Virus record (IMG/VR): IMGVR_UViG_3300032163_000069
Span: 1 to 32,557 of that record
Source of the DNA: a virus
DNA length: 32,557 nt
Reading direction: 5' to 3' (one strand)
The first letter of the stretch is position 1. Each line of letters starts with the position of its first letter. Both the position numbers and the translations under genes were made by a program. The notes under the pieces are model-generated. The model was given only the letters and a program-made list of their open reading frames with translations, had not been told where the DNA came from and did not search any database. Below, in pieces: positions 6,166 through 13,563 of this stretch.

Positions 6166-7691
6166 GTATTGAAGAGCTCCAGAAAGTCGTTGTCGAAGCT
6201 GACTTGAAGATCTCCGAGGCTATTGAGAAGCTGGAGAAGAGAAGGACCGATCTTGCGGCCCGTTTTCAGGAGGCCCTTTCGAAAGATCAGGGCAGCCAGG
6301 TTGATTTTGAGTTGCTTCAGCCTTTCCTGGAAGAGCCGTATGTTATGATTCCCAAGCATGGCCAGGAATGGTGGGTTATCGTTCCGAAGTGGCTTAAGCT
6401 TCAAGTCGGTTATCTGGACCACAGCACTCAGAGCTATAATGTGTTCATTGTTAACAAGTACGTGAAGTGGCTCAGCGAGATTCCCCCAGAACTCGGAGAG
6501 AGACTAAAGTTTCCTGAGGCCCTGCCGCTGAAGGTATATGATGGCATGCTCTTGACGGGGGAGCAGCTGCAGGACCGCGCCTGGCAGAAGTACAGCCAGT
6601 TCCTAAGCCGCAGAGAGGGCAAGGACCGCATCCGCGTCAAACAGGGTCTCGAGTTCCGCCTTATCGCTCAGCTGATCGAAGACGGTTCGTTACCGTTCAT
6701 TCCTAAGCCCATTTCGCCTGAGGACCTGCGGTCTTGGAACGACGCTGGCAGCGGCAAATACGCGGAGATCTGCAGGAGCAAGAACACTGTTGAGATTCAG
6801 GACCGGGCTTGGCAGGAGTTCACGCAACGCGGCGCCGTGGGCGTGTACTGGGCGTTCGGTACTGGAAAAAGCCTTTTCGGCCACAGGGTCATCGGCTCCG
6901 TTAAGGGGCCGCACCTGGTCATCGTGTCCACGTTGACTTTGAAGGAGCAGTGGCTTGAGCGACTGCAAATCTTCAATCCGTCGGCAAAACAGGACGTCAC
7001 TGTCGAGACTTACCACGCTTACGAGCGGGTTGCGCGGAAGCCCTGGAACGTAGTCTTGTTCGACGAATGCCAGCACCTGCCTGCTCCGACATTCATCAAG
7101 CTAAGCACTATCCAGACCAAGTATCGCATTGGGTTCAGCGGCAGCCCGTTCCGCGAGGACGGCCGGGAAAACTACATCTTCGCGTTAACCGGGTTCCCGA
7201 TCGGCATGAGCTGGAGCGACCTTCTCAAGCTGCGAGTCATTAGCGTGCCGCAGTTCCGCGTGTACGTGCTACCCGATCGCAGGGCCAAGGACCGCAAGCT
7301 CGACGAACTCATGCGTCTTCCTCTCAAAACGATAATTTTCTGTGACAGCCTCGACTATGGGGAGGAGATCAGCAAGCGCCTCGAGATCCCGTTCGTCTAC
7401 GGCGGCACGGGGGAGCGTTTGGACATTATTCGAAGTAGTCAGGCCTGTGTGGTCAGCCGGGTTGGGGACGAAGGGATAAGCGATTTGAAGCTTGAACGCA
7501 TAGTCGAAGTCGCGTTCTTGTTTGGCAGCAGGATGCAGGAGAGTCAGCGTTTCGGCCGCCTCATGCACAGCGAAAAGAAGACCCAGCATGTTATTCTCAT
7601 GACTAGGCAGGAATACGAGGCATATGACAAGCGGCTGTTAGCCATCACGCAGCGAGGCTTCAAACTTGAACTGATAGAGGAGGCGTCGTAA
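6162..7691 (+). CDS. SF2 DNA helicase, XPB/Rad25-like
   Basis: A 509-aa helicase expected to unwind DNA with ATP. The N-terminal ~200 residues contain a charged coiled-coil region and an unassigned domain. The ATPase core shows motif I AFGTGKS (231-237), a motif Ia-like IVSTLTLKEQW, motif II DECQ (301-304), motif III SGSPF (326-330) and motif VI QRFGR (462-466). The second RecA domain is compact. TTG 6162 is chosen because AAGGAGG precedes it and it overlaps the zinc-ribbon stop as TTGA; an ATG at 6093 would overlap that gene by 73 bp. It is the only obvious replication enzyme here: no DNA polymerase or primase is seen, so host replication proteins are probably recruited. Confidence 0.85.
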   Translation: MSIEELQKVVVEADLKISEAIEKLEKRRTDLAARFQEALSKDQGSQVDFELLQPFLEEPYVMIPKHGQEWWVIVPKWLKLQVGYLDHSTQSYNVFIVNKYVKWLSEIPPELGERLKFPEALPLKVYDGMLLTGEQLQDRAWQKYSQFLSRREGKDRIRVKQGLEFRLIAQLIEDGSLPFIPKPISPEDLRSWNDAGSGKYAEICRSKNTVEIQDRAWQEFTQRGAVGVYWAFGTGKSLFGHRVIGSVKGPHLVIVSTLTLKEQWLERLQIFNPSAKQDVTVETYHAYERVARKPWNVVLFDECQHLPAPTFIKLSTIQTKYRIGFSGSPFREDGRENYIFALTGFPIGMSWSDLLKLRVISVPQFRVYVLPDRRAKDRKLDELMRLPLKTIIFCDSLDYGEEISKRLEIPFVYGGTGERLDIIRSSQACVVSRVGDEGISDLKLERIVEVAFLFGSRMQESQRFGRLMHSEKKTQHVILMTRQEYEAYDKRLLAITQRGFKLELIEEAS

Positions 7692-7692
7692 G

Positions 7693-7857
7693 GTGAGTTT
7701 GGACCGGTTTTTGGGCCTACAGAAAAGGAAGCTAAGTGTCTGGCACTGCTACAAGTGCGACGTCGACTTCTATCGGCGTGAGGACATGCGCATTCACATG
7801 CGGAACAAGCATGGAGTGCGGTTTGAAGAGGCTCCCAGCCTGGAGGGGGCAACTTGA
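7693..7857 (+). CDS. Classical C2H2 zinc-finger protein
   Basis: A 54-aa protein from GTG 7693, with GAGGAGG upstream. Residues 19-40 fit C-x2-C-x12-H-x4-H (CYKC...HMRNKH), a textbook C2H2 finger with the hydrophobic F/Y and L/M core positions. Such single-finger proteins are frequent in archaeal viruses and probably bind DNA or RNA. It is the last gene of the long early operon and is followed by ~68 bp of non-coding DNA. Confidence 0.75.
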   Translation: MSLDRFLGLQKRKLSVWHCYKCDVDFYRREDMRIHMRNKHGVRFEEAPSLEGAT

Positions 7858-7872
7858 AAAATGAGTTCTCTC

Positions 7873-7880
7873 TAAAAATA
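7873..7880 (+). promoter_or_regulatory. TATA-like promoter element
   Basis: TAAAAATA at 7873-7880, with a second AT-rich stretch CTATATC at 7883-7889, lies 45-50 bases before the ATG at 7926 in the only gap between the early operon and the next genes. Initiation is expected near 7903-7911. A GGAGG at 7912-7916 serves the downstream start. Confidence 0.4.
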
Positions 7881-7925
7881 GACTATATCTAGCTACCTAC
7901 ATTCTGAGGTTGGAGGATGACTAGG

Positions 7926-8345
7926 ATGGGAAGAAAGAGTTTCCAAGAACACAAGGTCATGCTGTTTCTCGACAAAGAACTATACGTTGCGTTCATACGC
8001 CTTCAGGCGGACAAAACCATCGGACGAAGCTACGCGGGACTCTTGCCCTTCGTCGAGGGCCTCTACCACATGGGCTACATCAACACGGACACTTACAATG
8101 CGCATGTGACCCGGTACAGCGACAAACTCGTGGGCAAGAAGCAGATGACGCTTGCCGAAACTCAGGAGATGGAGAAAAACATCCAGTTAGCCAGGTTTTT
8201 CCAGGCTGTTGCGGACCAGTGGGAAGGGCTGTCGCCTGAACAGCGGAAGAAACATGTCGCACGGGCCTTGGCTCATAGGCAAAAGTTTCCGCAGGCCGAA
8301 TTAATCATTCAACTGGCAAACAGAGACGCGGAAAGGAGACGCTAG
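7926..8345 (+). CDS. Hypothetical protein, possible RHH-like N-terminus
   Basis: A 139-aa basic protein. Its first 50 residues (VMLFLDKELYVAFIRLQADK...YAGLLPFVEGLYHMG) have a strand-helix-helix layout loosely like ribbon-helix-helix proteins. The C-terminal 80 residues are helical and rich in Lys, Arg and Gln. ATG 7926 is chosen because GGAGG at 7912-7916 has normal spacing to it, while it touches the ATG at 7917. No family is recognised with confidence. It opens a cluster of DNA-binding proteins. Confidence 0.6.
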   Translation: MGRKSFQEHKVMLFLDKELYVAFIRLQADKTIGRSYAGLLPFVEGLYHMGYINTDTYNAHVTRYSDKLVGKKQMTLAETQEMEKNIQLARFFQAVADQWEGLSPEQRKKHVARALAHRQKFPQAELIIQLANRDAERRR

Positions 8346-8346
8346 A

Positions 8347-8490
8347 GTGCGCACAGAAGCTACATTTACTCGGTATACCGAGTATGGGAAAAGTCCATGC
8401 TTTACACAGAGGCCCGTTTTGAGCGCTGCTGACCCAGATCATTTTGGCTCTATCTTGCGAGTTGTCAACGTGGAGGTTTTCCATGGCTGA
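8347..8490 (+). CDS. Possible 47-aa protein overlapping a palindrome
   Basis: GTG 8347 has AAGGAGA about eight bases upstream, and the frame stays open for 47 codons to TGA 8490, overlapping the next start by 8 bp as is usual here. The product is hydrophilic at its start and ends in short β-prone stretches (SILRVVNVEVF). The 18-bp palindrome at 8367-8384 lies within it, so the region could instead be a regulatory leader. No family is recognised. Confidence 0.4.
   Translation: MRTEATFTRYTEYGKSPCFTQRPVLSAADPDHFGSILRVVNVEVFHG
8367..8384. promoter_or_regulatory. 18-bp perfect palindrome, putative operator
   Basis: TACTCGGTATACCGAGTA is fully self-complementary. It lies about 100 bp before the winged-helix gene at 8483 and just after the gene ending at 8345. 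It could be the binding site of the adjacent winged-helix regulators or an RNA hairpin between the two coding regions. Confidence 0.5.
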
Positions 8491-9028
8491 ACCGATTGAA
8501 CAGGAATCAAGCGAAGTCCGTGTGCATTCATCGAAAAAGGGGCGTTCTAGAGAGGAGAACGTAGGTCGGCTGAAGTATAATCAGTATCTGCTCAAGCGCG
8601 TGTTGACGGAGATCAGCGAAGTCCGAGAGATGCAGCGCATTATCATGAGCGGTTTGAAGGGTGCTGGCTACTTTCACTTTGATATTCCTTTGATTCAGAA
8701 GTTCGCGTGTGAGGATCAGCTTGATTTGGAGATTCTGCAGATGGTCCATGAGTCAGGCCGTGCAGGTATTTATCCGAAGGACGTCGCTGCTGCCTTGCCA
8801 GAGTACAAGGATCAGAAGGGCCAGCCGATCAAGCATTATCATGTGTCTCGCAGGATTCAGCGGATGAATAAGCGTCTAGCCCATGAGACGGGCGAGGTGC
8901 TGTTTGAGAAGCGCGGTTGGCAATGGGCTTTAACGGTGTTTGCGCTTGAATCATATGGAGACGTTGAGAAGCGTTCGCTGGAGGAGTTCACCGTTGAAAC
9001 ACGAGAATCAGACGCTGCAGAAAGGTAG
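8483..9028 (+). CDS. Winged-helix DNA-binding protein
   Basis: A 181-aa protein. The N-terminal ~35 residues are charged and probably disordered. Residues ~45-70 are helical. Residues ~78-150 fit a winged helix: LDLEILQMVHESGRAGIYPKDVAAAL, then HYHVSRRIQRMNKRL as recognition helix and GEVLFEKRGWQWALT as wing. ATG 8483 is chosen for the GGAGG about eight bases before it; the frame is open further upstream without a better site. A 35-bp overlap joins it to the next gene. It is likely a transcription regulator, perhaps of the palindrome ~100 bp upstream. Confidence 0.7.
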   Translation: MAEPIEQESSEVRVHSSKKGRSREENVGRLKYNQYLLKRVLTEISEVREMQRIIMSGLKGAGYFHFDIPLIQKFACEDQLDLEILQMVHESGRAGIYPKDVAAALPEYKDQKGQPIKHYHVSRRIQRMNKRLAHETGEVLFEKRGWQWALTVFALESYGDVEKRSLEEFTVETRESDAAER

Positions 9029-9458
9029 GACTTTTCGCCTTACTCTATTCGCTAAAATGCTCAACTATCCACGTGTAACTTCTAGGGAATTCAAACGTGT
9101 GGCCAGTTTTCTTGAGAGGGAAGGTATCGTCGTAGTTCAGCAGGGCGGTTTTCTGGGCCACAGTATGGCGCATCCCAAGATAGTTACAGTGCTGAAGCCT
9201 TTGGAGTTAGATGCTTTTAAGCAAGTTGTCATGTCCAATACGAACTTCACTGTTGGAGAATTTACGGTCCATAAGACAACGAAAAAGAGAAAATGTGGCG
9301 AGTGTCGACGAACCATTGATTATGGTGAACGGTATGGAGTTAAACTACGGTTTGGAAGGAAGAGGAAAGGTAGTCACCGCAAGATCATAATCGCTCAAGA
9401 GGTACTTTGCTTTCCATGCTTACTTGAAAAGACCGGGGTCGAAGGATTTGAGAGCTGA
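8994..9458 (+). CDS. Winged-helix plus zinc-ribbon protein
   Basis: A 154-aa protein from TTG 8994 (GGAGG upstream), overlapping the preceding gene by 35 bp. Residues ~10-70 resemble a winged helix (TLFAKMLNYPRVTSREFKRVASFLEREGIVVVQQGG). Residues ~100-150 hold a four-Cys site, CGEC and CFPC, around a basic β-hairpin (RYGVKLRFGRKRKGSH). This combination suggests a sequence-specific DNA-binding regulator. It pairs with the 8483 gene and could form a heteromeric or sequential switch; targets are unknown. Confidence 0.6.
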   Translation: MKHENQTLQKGRTFRLTLFAKMLNYPRVTSREFKRVASFLEREGIVVVQQGGFLGHSMAHPKIVTVLKPLELDAFKQVVMSNTNFTVGEFTVHKTTKKRKCGECRRTIDYGERYGVKLRFGRKRKGSHRKIIIAQEVLCFPCLLEKTGVEGFES

Positions 9459-9459
9459 T

Positions 9460-9525
9460 GTGGCTGAGAAGCGTGGCCATCACTGGGCCTTGACAGGGTC
9501 TGGGGTGAAACTGAAAAAGAGATGA
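9460..9525 (+). pseudogene. Remnant of a duplicated winged-helix C-terminus
   Basis: A 21-codon frame from GTG 9460 encodes EKRGHHWALT, closely matching EKRGWQWALT in the wing of the 8483 protein, and at DNA level GAGAAGCG-GG and TGGGC-TT-AC recur. The match is too short for a working domain and ends quickly. It is best read as a leftover from a tandem duplication of the winged-helix gene. Confidence 0.35.
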
Positions 9526-9529
9526 ACTG

Positions 9530-9715
9530 ATGAAGGACGAATTATCGTGTCCTTGTGGTTGCAAGATGTGGATTGAAAATGGCAGTTTTTACGTGATTCC
9601 TTGCTCTCCGAATTGCAAGTATTTTCGGTATGTTTTAGAAGAATCGAGAAGGCAAGGAGTTCCAATCGAGTATCACATTAAAACGCCGAAAGAAAATGGA
9701 AATGTGGATGTCTGA
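9530..9715 (+). CDS. Cys-rich small protein
   Basis: A 61-aa protein from ATG 9530. CPCGCKMW (7-14) and CSPNC (25-29) form a plausible zinc site in the N-terminal half; the rest is polar (YFRYVLEESRRQG). The ribosome site is weak. It ends 17 bp before the convergent membrane-protein gene. Family unknown; likely another nucleic-acid-binding or adaptor zinc protein. Confidence 0.5.
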   Translation: MKDELSCPCGCKMWIENGSFYVIPCSPNCKYFRYVLEESRRQGVPIEYHIKTPKENGNVDV

Positions 9716-9732
9716 TTTTGGGAAGTACCAGT

Positions 9733-10155
9733 CTAGGCTGGTGGGCCGACTGCTGGCGGCGTGAAGATTCCTTTTTTTGTAATTATCCTAGCCAGTATGG
9801 TTGCGATCTTCCAGAAGTACCAGGTCAGAAATCCGTTGGCGAGCCATGTTTGAACCATTGCTAAGGTCCAACCCCCGTACACTGTCACAAACCCGATTGT
9901 CAGGCTGATTAGCAGAGTGAAAATGAAGTTTTCCAGTTTGAAATTCTTGGGCGATGTTTTGGAGAGGTATCCGGCCATAACGTTTGCGAACGCCATGATT
10001 AGGGCCATCGGCGTGGCTATCGCCAAGGTCCAGATGGCGTGTATTGCTTCGTATGGTACTTCAGGCGGTTCCTCTCCTTGTGCGAGAACAACCTGAACCC
10101 CGAAAGACAGTATGAATGATGTTAGGATAATCGCAAAGAACATTCTTTTCTGCAT
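9733..10155 (-). CDS. Membrane protein with signal peptide
   Basis: A 140-aa protein. Residues 1-25 look like a signal peptide (hydrophobic core then VVLAQG). Three further hydrophobic segments lie at about 38-62, 78-98 and 105-125, and the tail is short and proline-rich. AGGGAGGTG precedes ATG 10155 at good spacing. It resembles small viral envelope, holin-like or egress membrane proteins, but no family is recognised. It is transcribed leftward with, or just downstream of, the HTH gene at 10470, separating early from structural genes. Confidence 0.6.
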   Translation of the reverse strand: MQKRMFFAIILTSFILSFGVQVVLAQGEEPPEVPYEAIHAIWTLAIATPMALIMAFANVMAGYLSKTSPKNFKLENFIFTLLISLTIGFVTVYGGWTLAMVQTWLANGFLTWYFWKIATILARIITKKGIFTPPAVGPPA

Positions 10156-10281
10156 GCTTTCACCTCCCTTGCTGGTCCGTCAATATTCTGCGGGTTTGCC
10201 GCTGGAAGACATGCTCGCAAGAGGGAAATGGAGAAGGATTTGTTCTAGAAGATTTCTGCCTTCCAGTCTCGGCTCCCTTCT

Positions 10282-10470
10282 TTAAAGTTCTACTCCGATT
10301 TTTTGAGCCCATTCGATGTCGACTTTTGCTTTGCGTAGTTTTTCTATGCCGTTCTTGCGGCTCCGCGTTATGCTTGGCGGGTCAGTGTCGATCTTTCTCG
10401 CTATCTTGTAGTCGCTTAGGCCCCCGGTTGCGAGCGCTAGAACTATTCTTTCCCGTTCAGTGAGGCTCAT
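10282..10470 (-). CDS. LuxR/sigma-4-like HTH regulator
   Basis: A 62-aa protein made of one helix-turn-helix: LTERERIVLALATGGLSDYKIARKIDTDPPSITRSRKNGIEKLRKAK. The LTxRE start, the SDYKIA turn and the PSITRSRKNGIEKL recognition helix match the LuxR/sigma-region-4 fold. It is divergent from the portal gene across a 104-bp gap holding the element at 10526, which makes it a good candidate for control of the structural operon. Confidence 0.65.
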   Translation of the reverse strand: MSLTERERIVLALATGGLSDYKIARKIDTDPPSITRSRKNGIEKLRKAKVDIEWAQKIGVEL

Positions 10471-10525
10471 TTCAGCTTCTAATTCTTAAACTAACTGCAT
10501 AAATAGGTTATTAGCGCATTTAGGC

Positions 10526-10547
10526 TAACAACGTATTTTTGTTTTGA
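10526..10547 (+). promoter_or_regulatory. Shared 22-nt element upstream of portal (copy 1)
   Basis: TAACAACGTATTTTTG followed by TTTTGA recurs with two mismatches at 16371-16392. It starts 49 bases before the portal ATG at 10575, where no Shine-Dalgarno is visible. It may be a virus-specific promoter element for structural genes. Confidence 0.45.
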
Positions 10548-10574
10548 AACTGCAATGGTACTCTTGACACATTT

Positions 10575-11939
10575 ATGCCCGAAATTAAGCGGCGGAAAGG
10601 TTCTGCAGATTCAGCGGACACCTACGGCATTCGCGGCACCGGTGCCACGTGGCAAGCTGACTTCGGGCAGCCGCTTAATGAGGCTGACCTGCTTTTTTCG
10701 GTTCGCCGGGAACCAGTGGCAAACCGGACCGTGTTCACGGTGGCGCACGACATTTTTGACAAGGGCTTCAAGGTTGAAGAAGTTGCTGAGAAGCCAAATC
10801 CCCGGTGGAGCCGCGAAGTCGGGAAAGTGCTTGACAGCTTGAACGCTAAGGCTGTTTTGACTCGGACAGTGGCCTTTGAGCGGCTGTTCGGCTGGAGCAT
10901 AATGGCCCTGACGTATGTAGATCGTGGCAAAGACGTTTCTAAGCCTGTGGAGGATCCGAAGGAGATTCGTGAACTCATGCCGTATTGTACTCTGCAGTTT
11001 TCGGTGCAATCCAGTGACGAAGACAAGGACGAAAACAGTGAGAGGATTGGGTTACCCGTGTTCTACACCGTTAGAAAGGCAGGAGCCGGGCAGACCAAGC
11101 TTCACTATTCACGAGCAATTCATTGTGCCACGCGACTTTTGGATCATCCGTACAAGGGCATATCAGTTTTAGAACCCATGTATGATGATCTTACGGTTTG
11201 GCGGAACGAAAGATGGGGCCTTGGCCAAACGCTGTTTCGCTATGGGAGCGGCTTCCCTGATGTAACCATATCGGGTGCAAAGAAAAATGACATTGACAAT
11301 TTTGAGAGTAGTGCGCAATTCCGGAACATAAGCGCCCGCACATATTTTATACACGATGAAGGTAAGACGCTGGATTTCAAGGGTGTTGCCGGTAAGGCGT
11401 TGAATCCCGAGCCATACACGACGCCGATCTTGGAGAGCATGAGTTGTGGGTCCGGAATTCCGACGCCCATTTTGCGTGGCGCTCAGGCCGGTGCTTTGAC
11501 CGGTTCGGAAGTTAACGAGCGGGAGTATTTCAAGCTCATTTCTGCTCAGCAGACGCTTTATGAGCCTATGATCTGGGACCTGATTGACCGGTTGATGGAG
11601 ACTGGCCAGATCAGCAGGGTTGAAGACTACCGCATCGTGTGGCTGAGCGGTATCGAGTTGAGCGAGAAGGATAAGGCTGCTGTGGAGCTGGAACTTGCAC
11701 AGACTCGTAATTTGAAAACTGGCTGGATGACGATTGATGAGATTCGTGCGGAGCAGGGTCTTGAGCCGCTGCCCGGGGGCGCCGGAAACGTGGTTTTGGG
11801 TTTAAAGAAGGCTGAGCAGCAGCCGTTTCAACAGGGGCCCGTAGCGGCTTCTCAAGACGACATGAACCTTTTTGAGAGGTTTGTTTCATGGTTGCGGAGG
11901 AAAAAGCAAGATGAGAACAGTCAGAACAAGCAAGATTGA
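10575..11939 (+). CDS. Portal protein (DUF1073-like)
   Basis: A 454-aa head portal, the dodecameric channel through which DNA enters and leaves. The pattern matches DUF1073-type portals: early helix segments (ADLLFSVRREPVANRTVFTVAHDIFDKGF), the LFGWSIMALTYVD core, and the late GIPTPILRGAQAGALTGSEVNEREYFK segment followed by the helix that contacts the terminase side. The C-terminal ~50 residues are Gln/Lys-rich. ATG 10575 has no ribosome site, so it may be leaderless or rely on the element at 10526. Its end overlaps the protease start by 29 bp. It heads the structural operon; terminase is not upstream but at 27829-29674. Confidence 0.82.
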   Translation: MPEIKRRKGSADSADTYGIRGTGATWQADFGQPLNEADLLFSVRREPVANRTVFTVAHDIFDKGFKVEEVAEKPNPRWSREVGKVLDSLNAKAVLTRTVAFERLFGWSIMALTYVDRGKDVSKPVEDPKEIRELMPYCTLQFSVQSSDEDKDENSERIGLPVFYTVRKAGAGQTKLHYSRAIHCATRLLDHPYKGISVLEPMYDDLTVWRNERWGLGQTLFRYGSGFPDVTISGAKKNDIDNFESSAQFRNISARTYFIHDEGKTLDFKGVAGKALNPEPYTTPILESMSCGSGIPTPILRGAQAGALTGSEVNEREYFKLISAQQTLYEPMIWDLIDRLMETGQISRVEDYRIVWLSGIELSEKDKAAVELELAQTRNLKTGWMTIDEIRAEQGLEPLPGGAGNVVLGLKKAEQQPFQQGPVAASQDDMNLFERFVSWLRRKKQDENSQNKQD

Positions 11940-13002
11940 GTTTGATTCGACAAAGCAGGTCCGTGAAGACGCGGATTCTGTTATTGTTCCCGCGATTTTG
12001 ACTCGAGAGAGCATTCTGCCTTTTGCTGATGGAAAGGGCTACAGGCCCGCGAAAGAGCTTCAGGATGCGGTTTGGACGCTTGAGGGCTCGTGGATCGTAG
12101 CCTTCGAGCATATAGATACGGTGTTCGTGACTGATCGGGCGGATATTCGGGGCAAGGTTGAAAACGTACAGTTTGACGCGAAAATCAACGGCGTAGTAGG
12201 CGATGTCCGACTTTTGAAAGCCAACTGCGACACTGCGTTCTTGGATGGCGTGAAAAAGGGCGAGTTAAAAGACGTTAGCGTGGCCTACTTCTGCGAGGAC
12301 GTCCTTACTCCGGGCAAGTTTGGGGATGAGCAATACGATTTTGTGCAGCAGAACTTCATGTTTGGTCACGTTGCGGTTGGAATTCCTGAAGGTAGGTGTC
12401 CGAGCCCATTCTGTGGCATGAGTGTTGATAGTCTCTTCGCTAAGCCCCGCAGCGATCCTGAGGTGACTGAGGAGTTTGTGCATATACGTGTCCGGGACCC
12501 GAACCTATTTGTCGACGGTAATTTCCGTACGATTAGCATCGATGCCGAGAAAGGCGTCAAAGCCGTAATTGGCAAGCTAAAAAGCGATCCAAAGGGCAGT
12601 ACGGTTATTCAAAAGTATATTTTCGACAAGGACAAGGAGTGGACGATGGAGAAGGCTCAGGCGTGGGTTAAGGATCACAAGGATGCGGCTGCTGCAAACG
12701 AGTTGTCTGTTGAAGAACTCAAAACGAAGGTTGAGAACCTTAACACGGAAAGAGCCGCGATTATTGAAAAGCTGTATCCGCGGCCTGCGAGGCTGCCTGA
12801 GGCTGAGGAACGTAAACTTCAGCTTGATCTTAGCTTGTTGGATGCTCAAATTCATGCGTTAATGCAGGTTTTGGCTGAGAAGGTTGCTGGCGTCGAATCT
12901 GAAGGTACTGGCGGCGAGGCCGAACCCAGCAAGCCGAAGGGTGACAGTTTGGACCCTGCGGCGGTGCTTGCGCGTAGTCGCGAGCTTCTCAAATCACGGT
13001 AA
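11911..13002 (+). CDS. Prohead protease, DUF2213-like
   Basis: A 363-aa protein. Residues ~20-190 match the DUF2213 pattern of putative head-maturation proteases (VPAILTRESILPFADGKGYRPAKEL, GKVENVQFDAKINGVVGDVRLLK, LKDVSVAYFCED). The C-terminal half has a stretch resembling a short helical DNA- or protein-binding motif and a long coiled coil (about 235-310), which may serve as scaffold. ATG 11911 is chosen for GCGGAGG upstream. Translation stops at TAA 13002, but the same frame stays open for 38 more codons. It is needed for cleavage of the capsid during maturation, inferred from the family and position between portal and capsid. Confidence 0.78.
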   Translation: MRTVRTSKIEFDSTKQVREDADSVIVPAILTRESILPFADGKGYRPAKELQDAVWTLEGSWIVAFEHIDTVFVTDRADIRGKVENVQFDAKINGVVGDVRLLKANCDTAFLDGVKKGELKDVSVAYFCEDVLTPGKFGDEQYDFVQQNFMFGHVAVGIPEGRCPSPFCGMSVDSLFAKPRSDPEVTEEFVHIRVRDPNLFVDGNFRTISIDAEKGVKAVIGKLKSDPKGSTVIQKYIFDKDKEWTMEKAQAWVKDHKDAAAANELSVEELKTKVENLNTERAAIIEKLYPRPARLPEAEERKLQLDLSLLDAQIHALMQVLAEKVAGVESEGTGGEAEPSKPKGDSLDPAAVLARSRELLKSR

Positions 13003-13119
13003 CATGCCCGGGACGCTGGGCCGATCAAGTGTTACGACTGGCGCGGGATGGTGCGCTCGCCCTACGGCGGGGCGTTAAACAGGCCAGAAATGAGCAGGAA
13101 AAGAGAAAATGAACGATAA
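13003..13119 (+). other. Open in-frame extension past the protease stop
   Basis: After TAA 13000-13002 the frame continues without a stop for 38 codons to TAA 13119. The translation is protein-like (CYDWRGMVRSPYGGALNRPE) and has no good start of its own. It may be a readthrough extension, a recently lost C-terminus, or chance. The same 106 bp also contains a GC-rich hairpin (CGCCC...GGGCG) before the next gene. Confidence 0.3.
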
Positions 13120-13561
13120 TCAAAACGGTGGGTCTGGTTCGGGAACTGGAGACCCTAATCCGTCTCCGGCTCCGAAGAACAAGACTGCGAAGATGAGTAT
13201 GGACCAAGTCATGGCTGAAAATGTTGCTCTCACCCAGAAGATCGAGAAAATGGACTCTTTGATTACGAACTTGACGAACCAACTAAAGGAAGCGAATGAC
13301 GTACTCGAGGGCCAAGAGAAACAGCGCCTCATAGGCGAGATTCTGCCTCGATCAACGTTCAAGGTTGACGAGCTTGCAGGAAAGACCTGTGAGGAACTGA
13401 AGGAGATCCGGGCCACGTTGGACATGGCTATGCCGCCAAAGATCAATAGCACTAGGCTGGGCGTATTTGCTGCTGATCTTTCTGATCGCGAGAGAGGCCT
13501 CACGGTTGGGGATCTAAGCGTTGTCACTGCTGAGAAACGTAAGCGCTTGAGGAGTGGTTAG
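13109..13561 (+). CDS. Scaffold-like coiled-coil protein
   Basis: A 150-aa protein. The first 30 residues are low-complexity Gly/Ser/Asn/Pro. Residues ~30-75 form a clear coiled coil (MSMDQVMAENVALTQKIEK, LITNLTNQLKEANDVLEGQ). The tail has basic and polar segments. Position between protease and decoration/capsid genes, acidic-helical character and lack of another scaffold suggest a head scaffold or assembly factor. It starts at ATG 13109 with a purine-rich AGGAAAAGAG upstream. Confidence 0.55.
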   Translation: MNDNQNGGSGSGTGDPNPSPAPKNKTAKMSMDQVMAENVALTQKIEKMDSLITNLTNQLKEANDVLEGQEKQRLIGEILPRSTFKVDELAGKTCEELKEIRATLDMAMPPKINSTRLGVFAADLSDRERGLTVGDLSVVTAEKRKRLRSG

Positions 13562-13563
13562 AC

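Noticed and set aside
10156-10281. Possible tRNA or structured RNA between the two leftward genes
   Set aside because: A CTGGAAG/CTTCCAG pair is present, but no T-loop GTTCGA-type motif, no acceptor stem and no cloverleaf can be drawn.
13004-13078. 25-codon frame from ATG 13004 after the protease
   Set aside because: No ribosome site and low-complexity product; the in-frame continuation of the protease is a better reading of this stretch.
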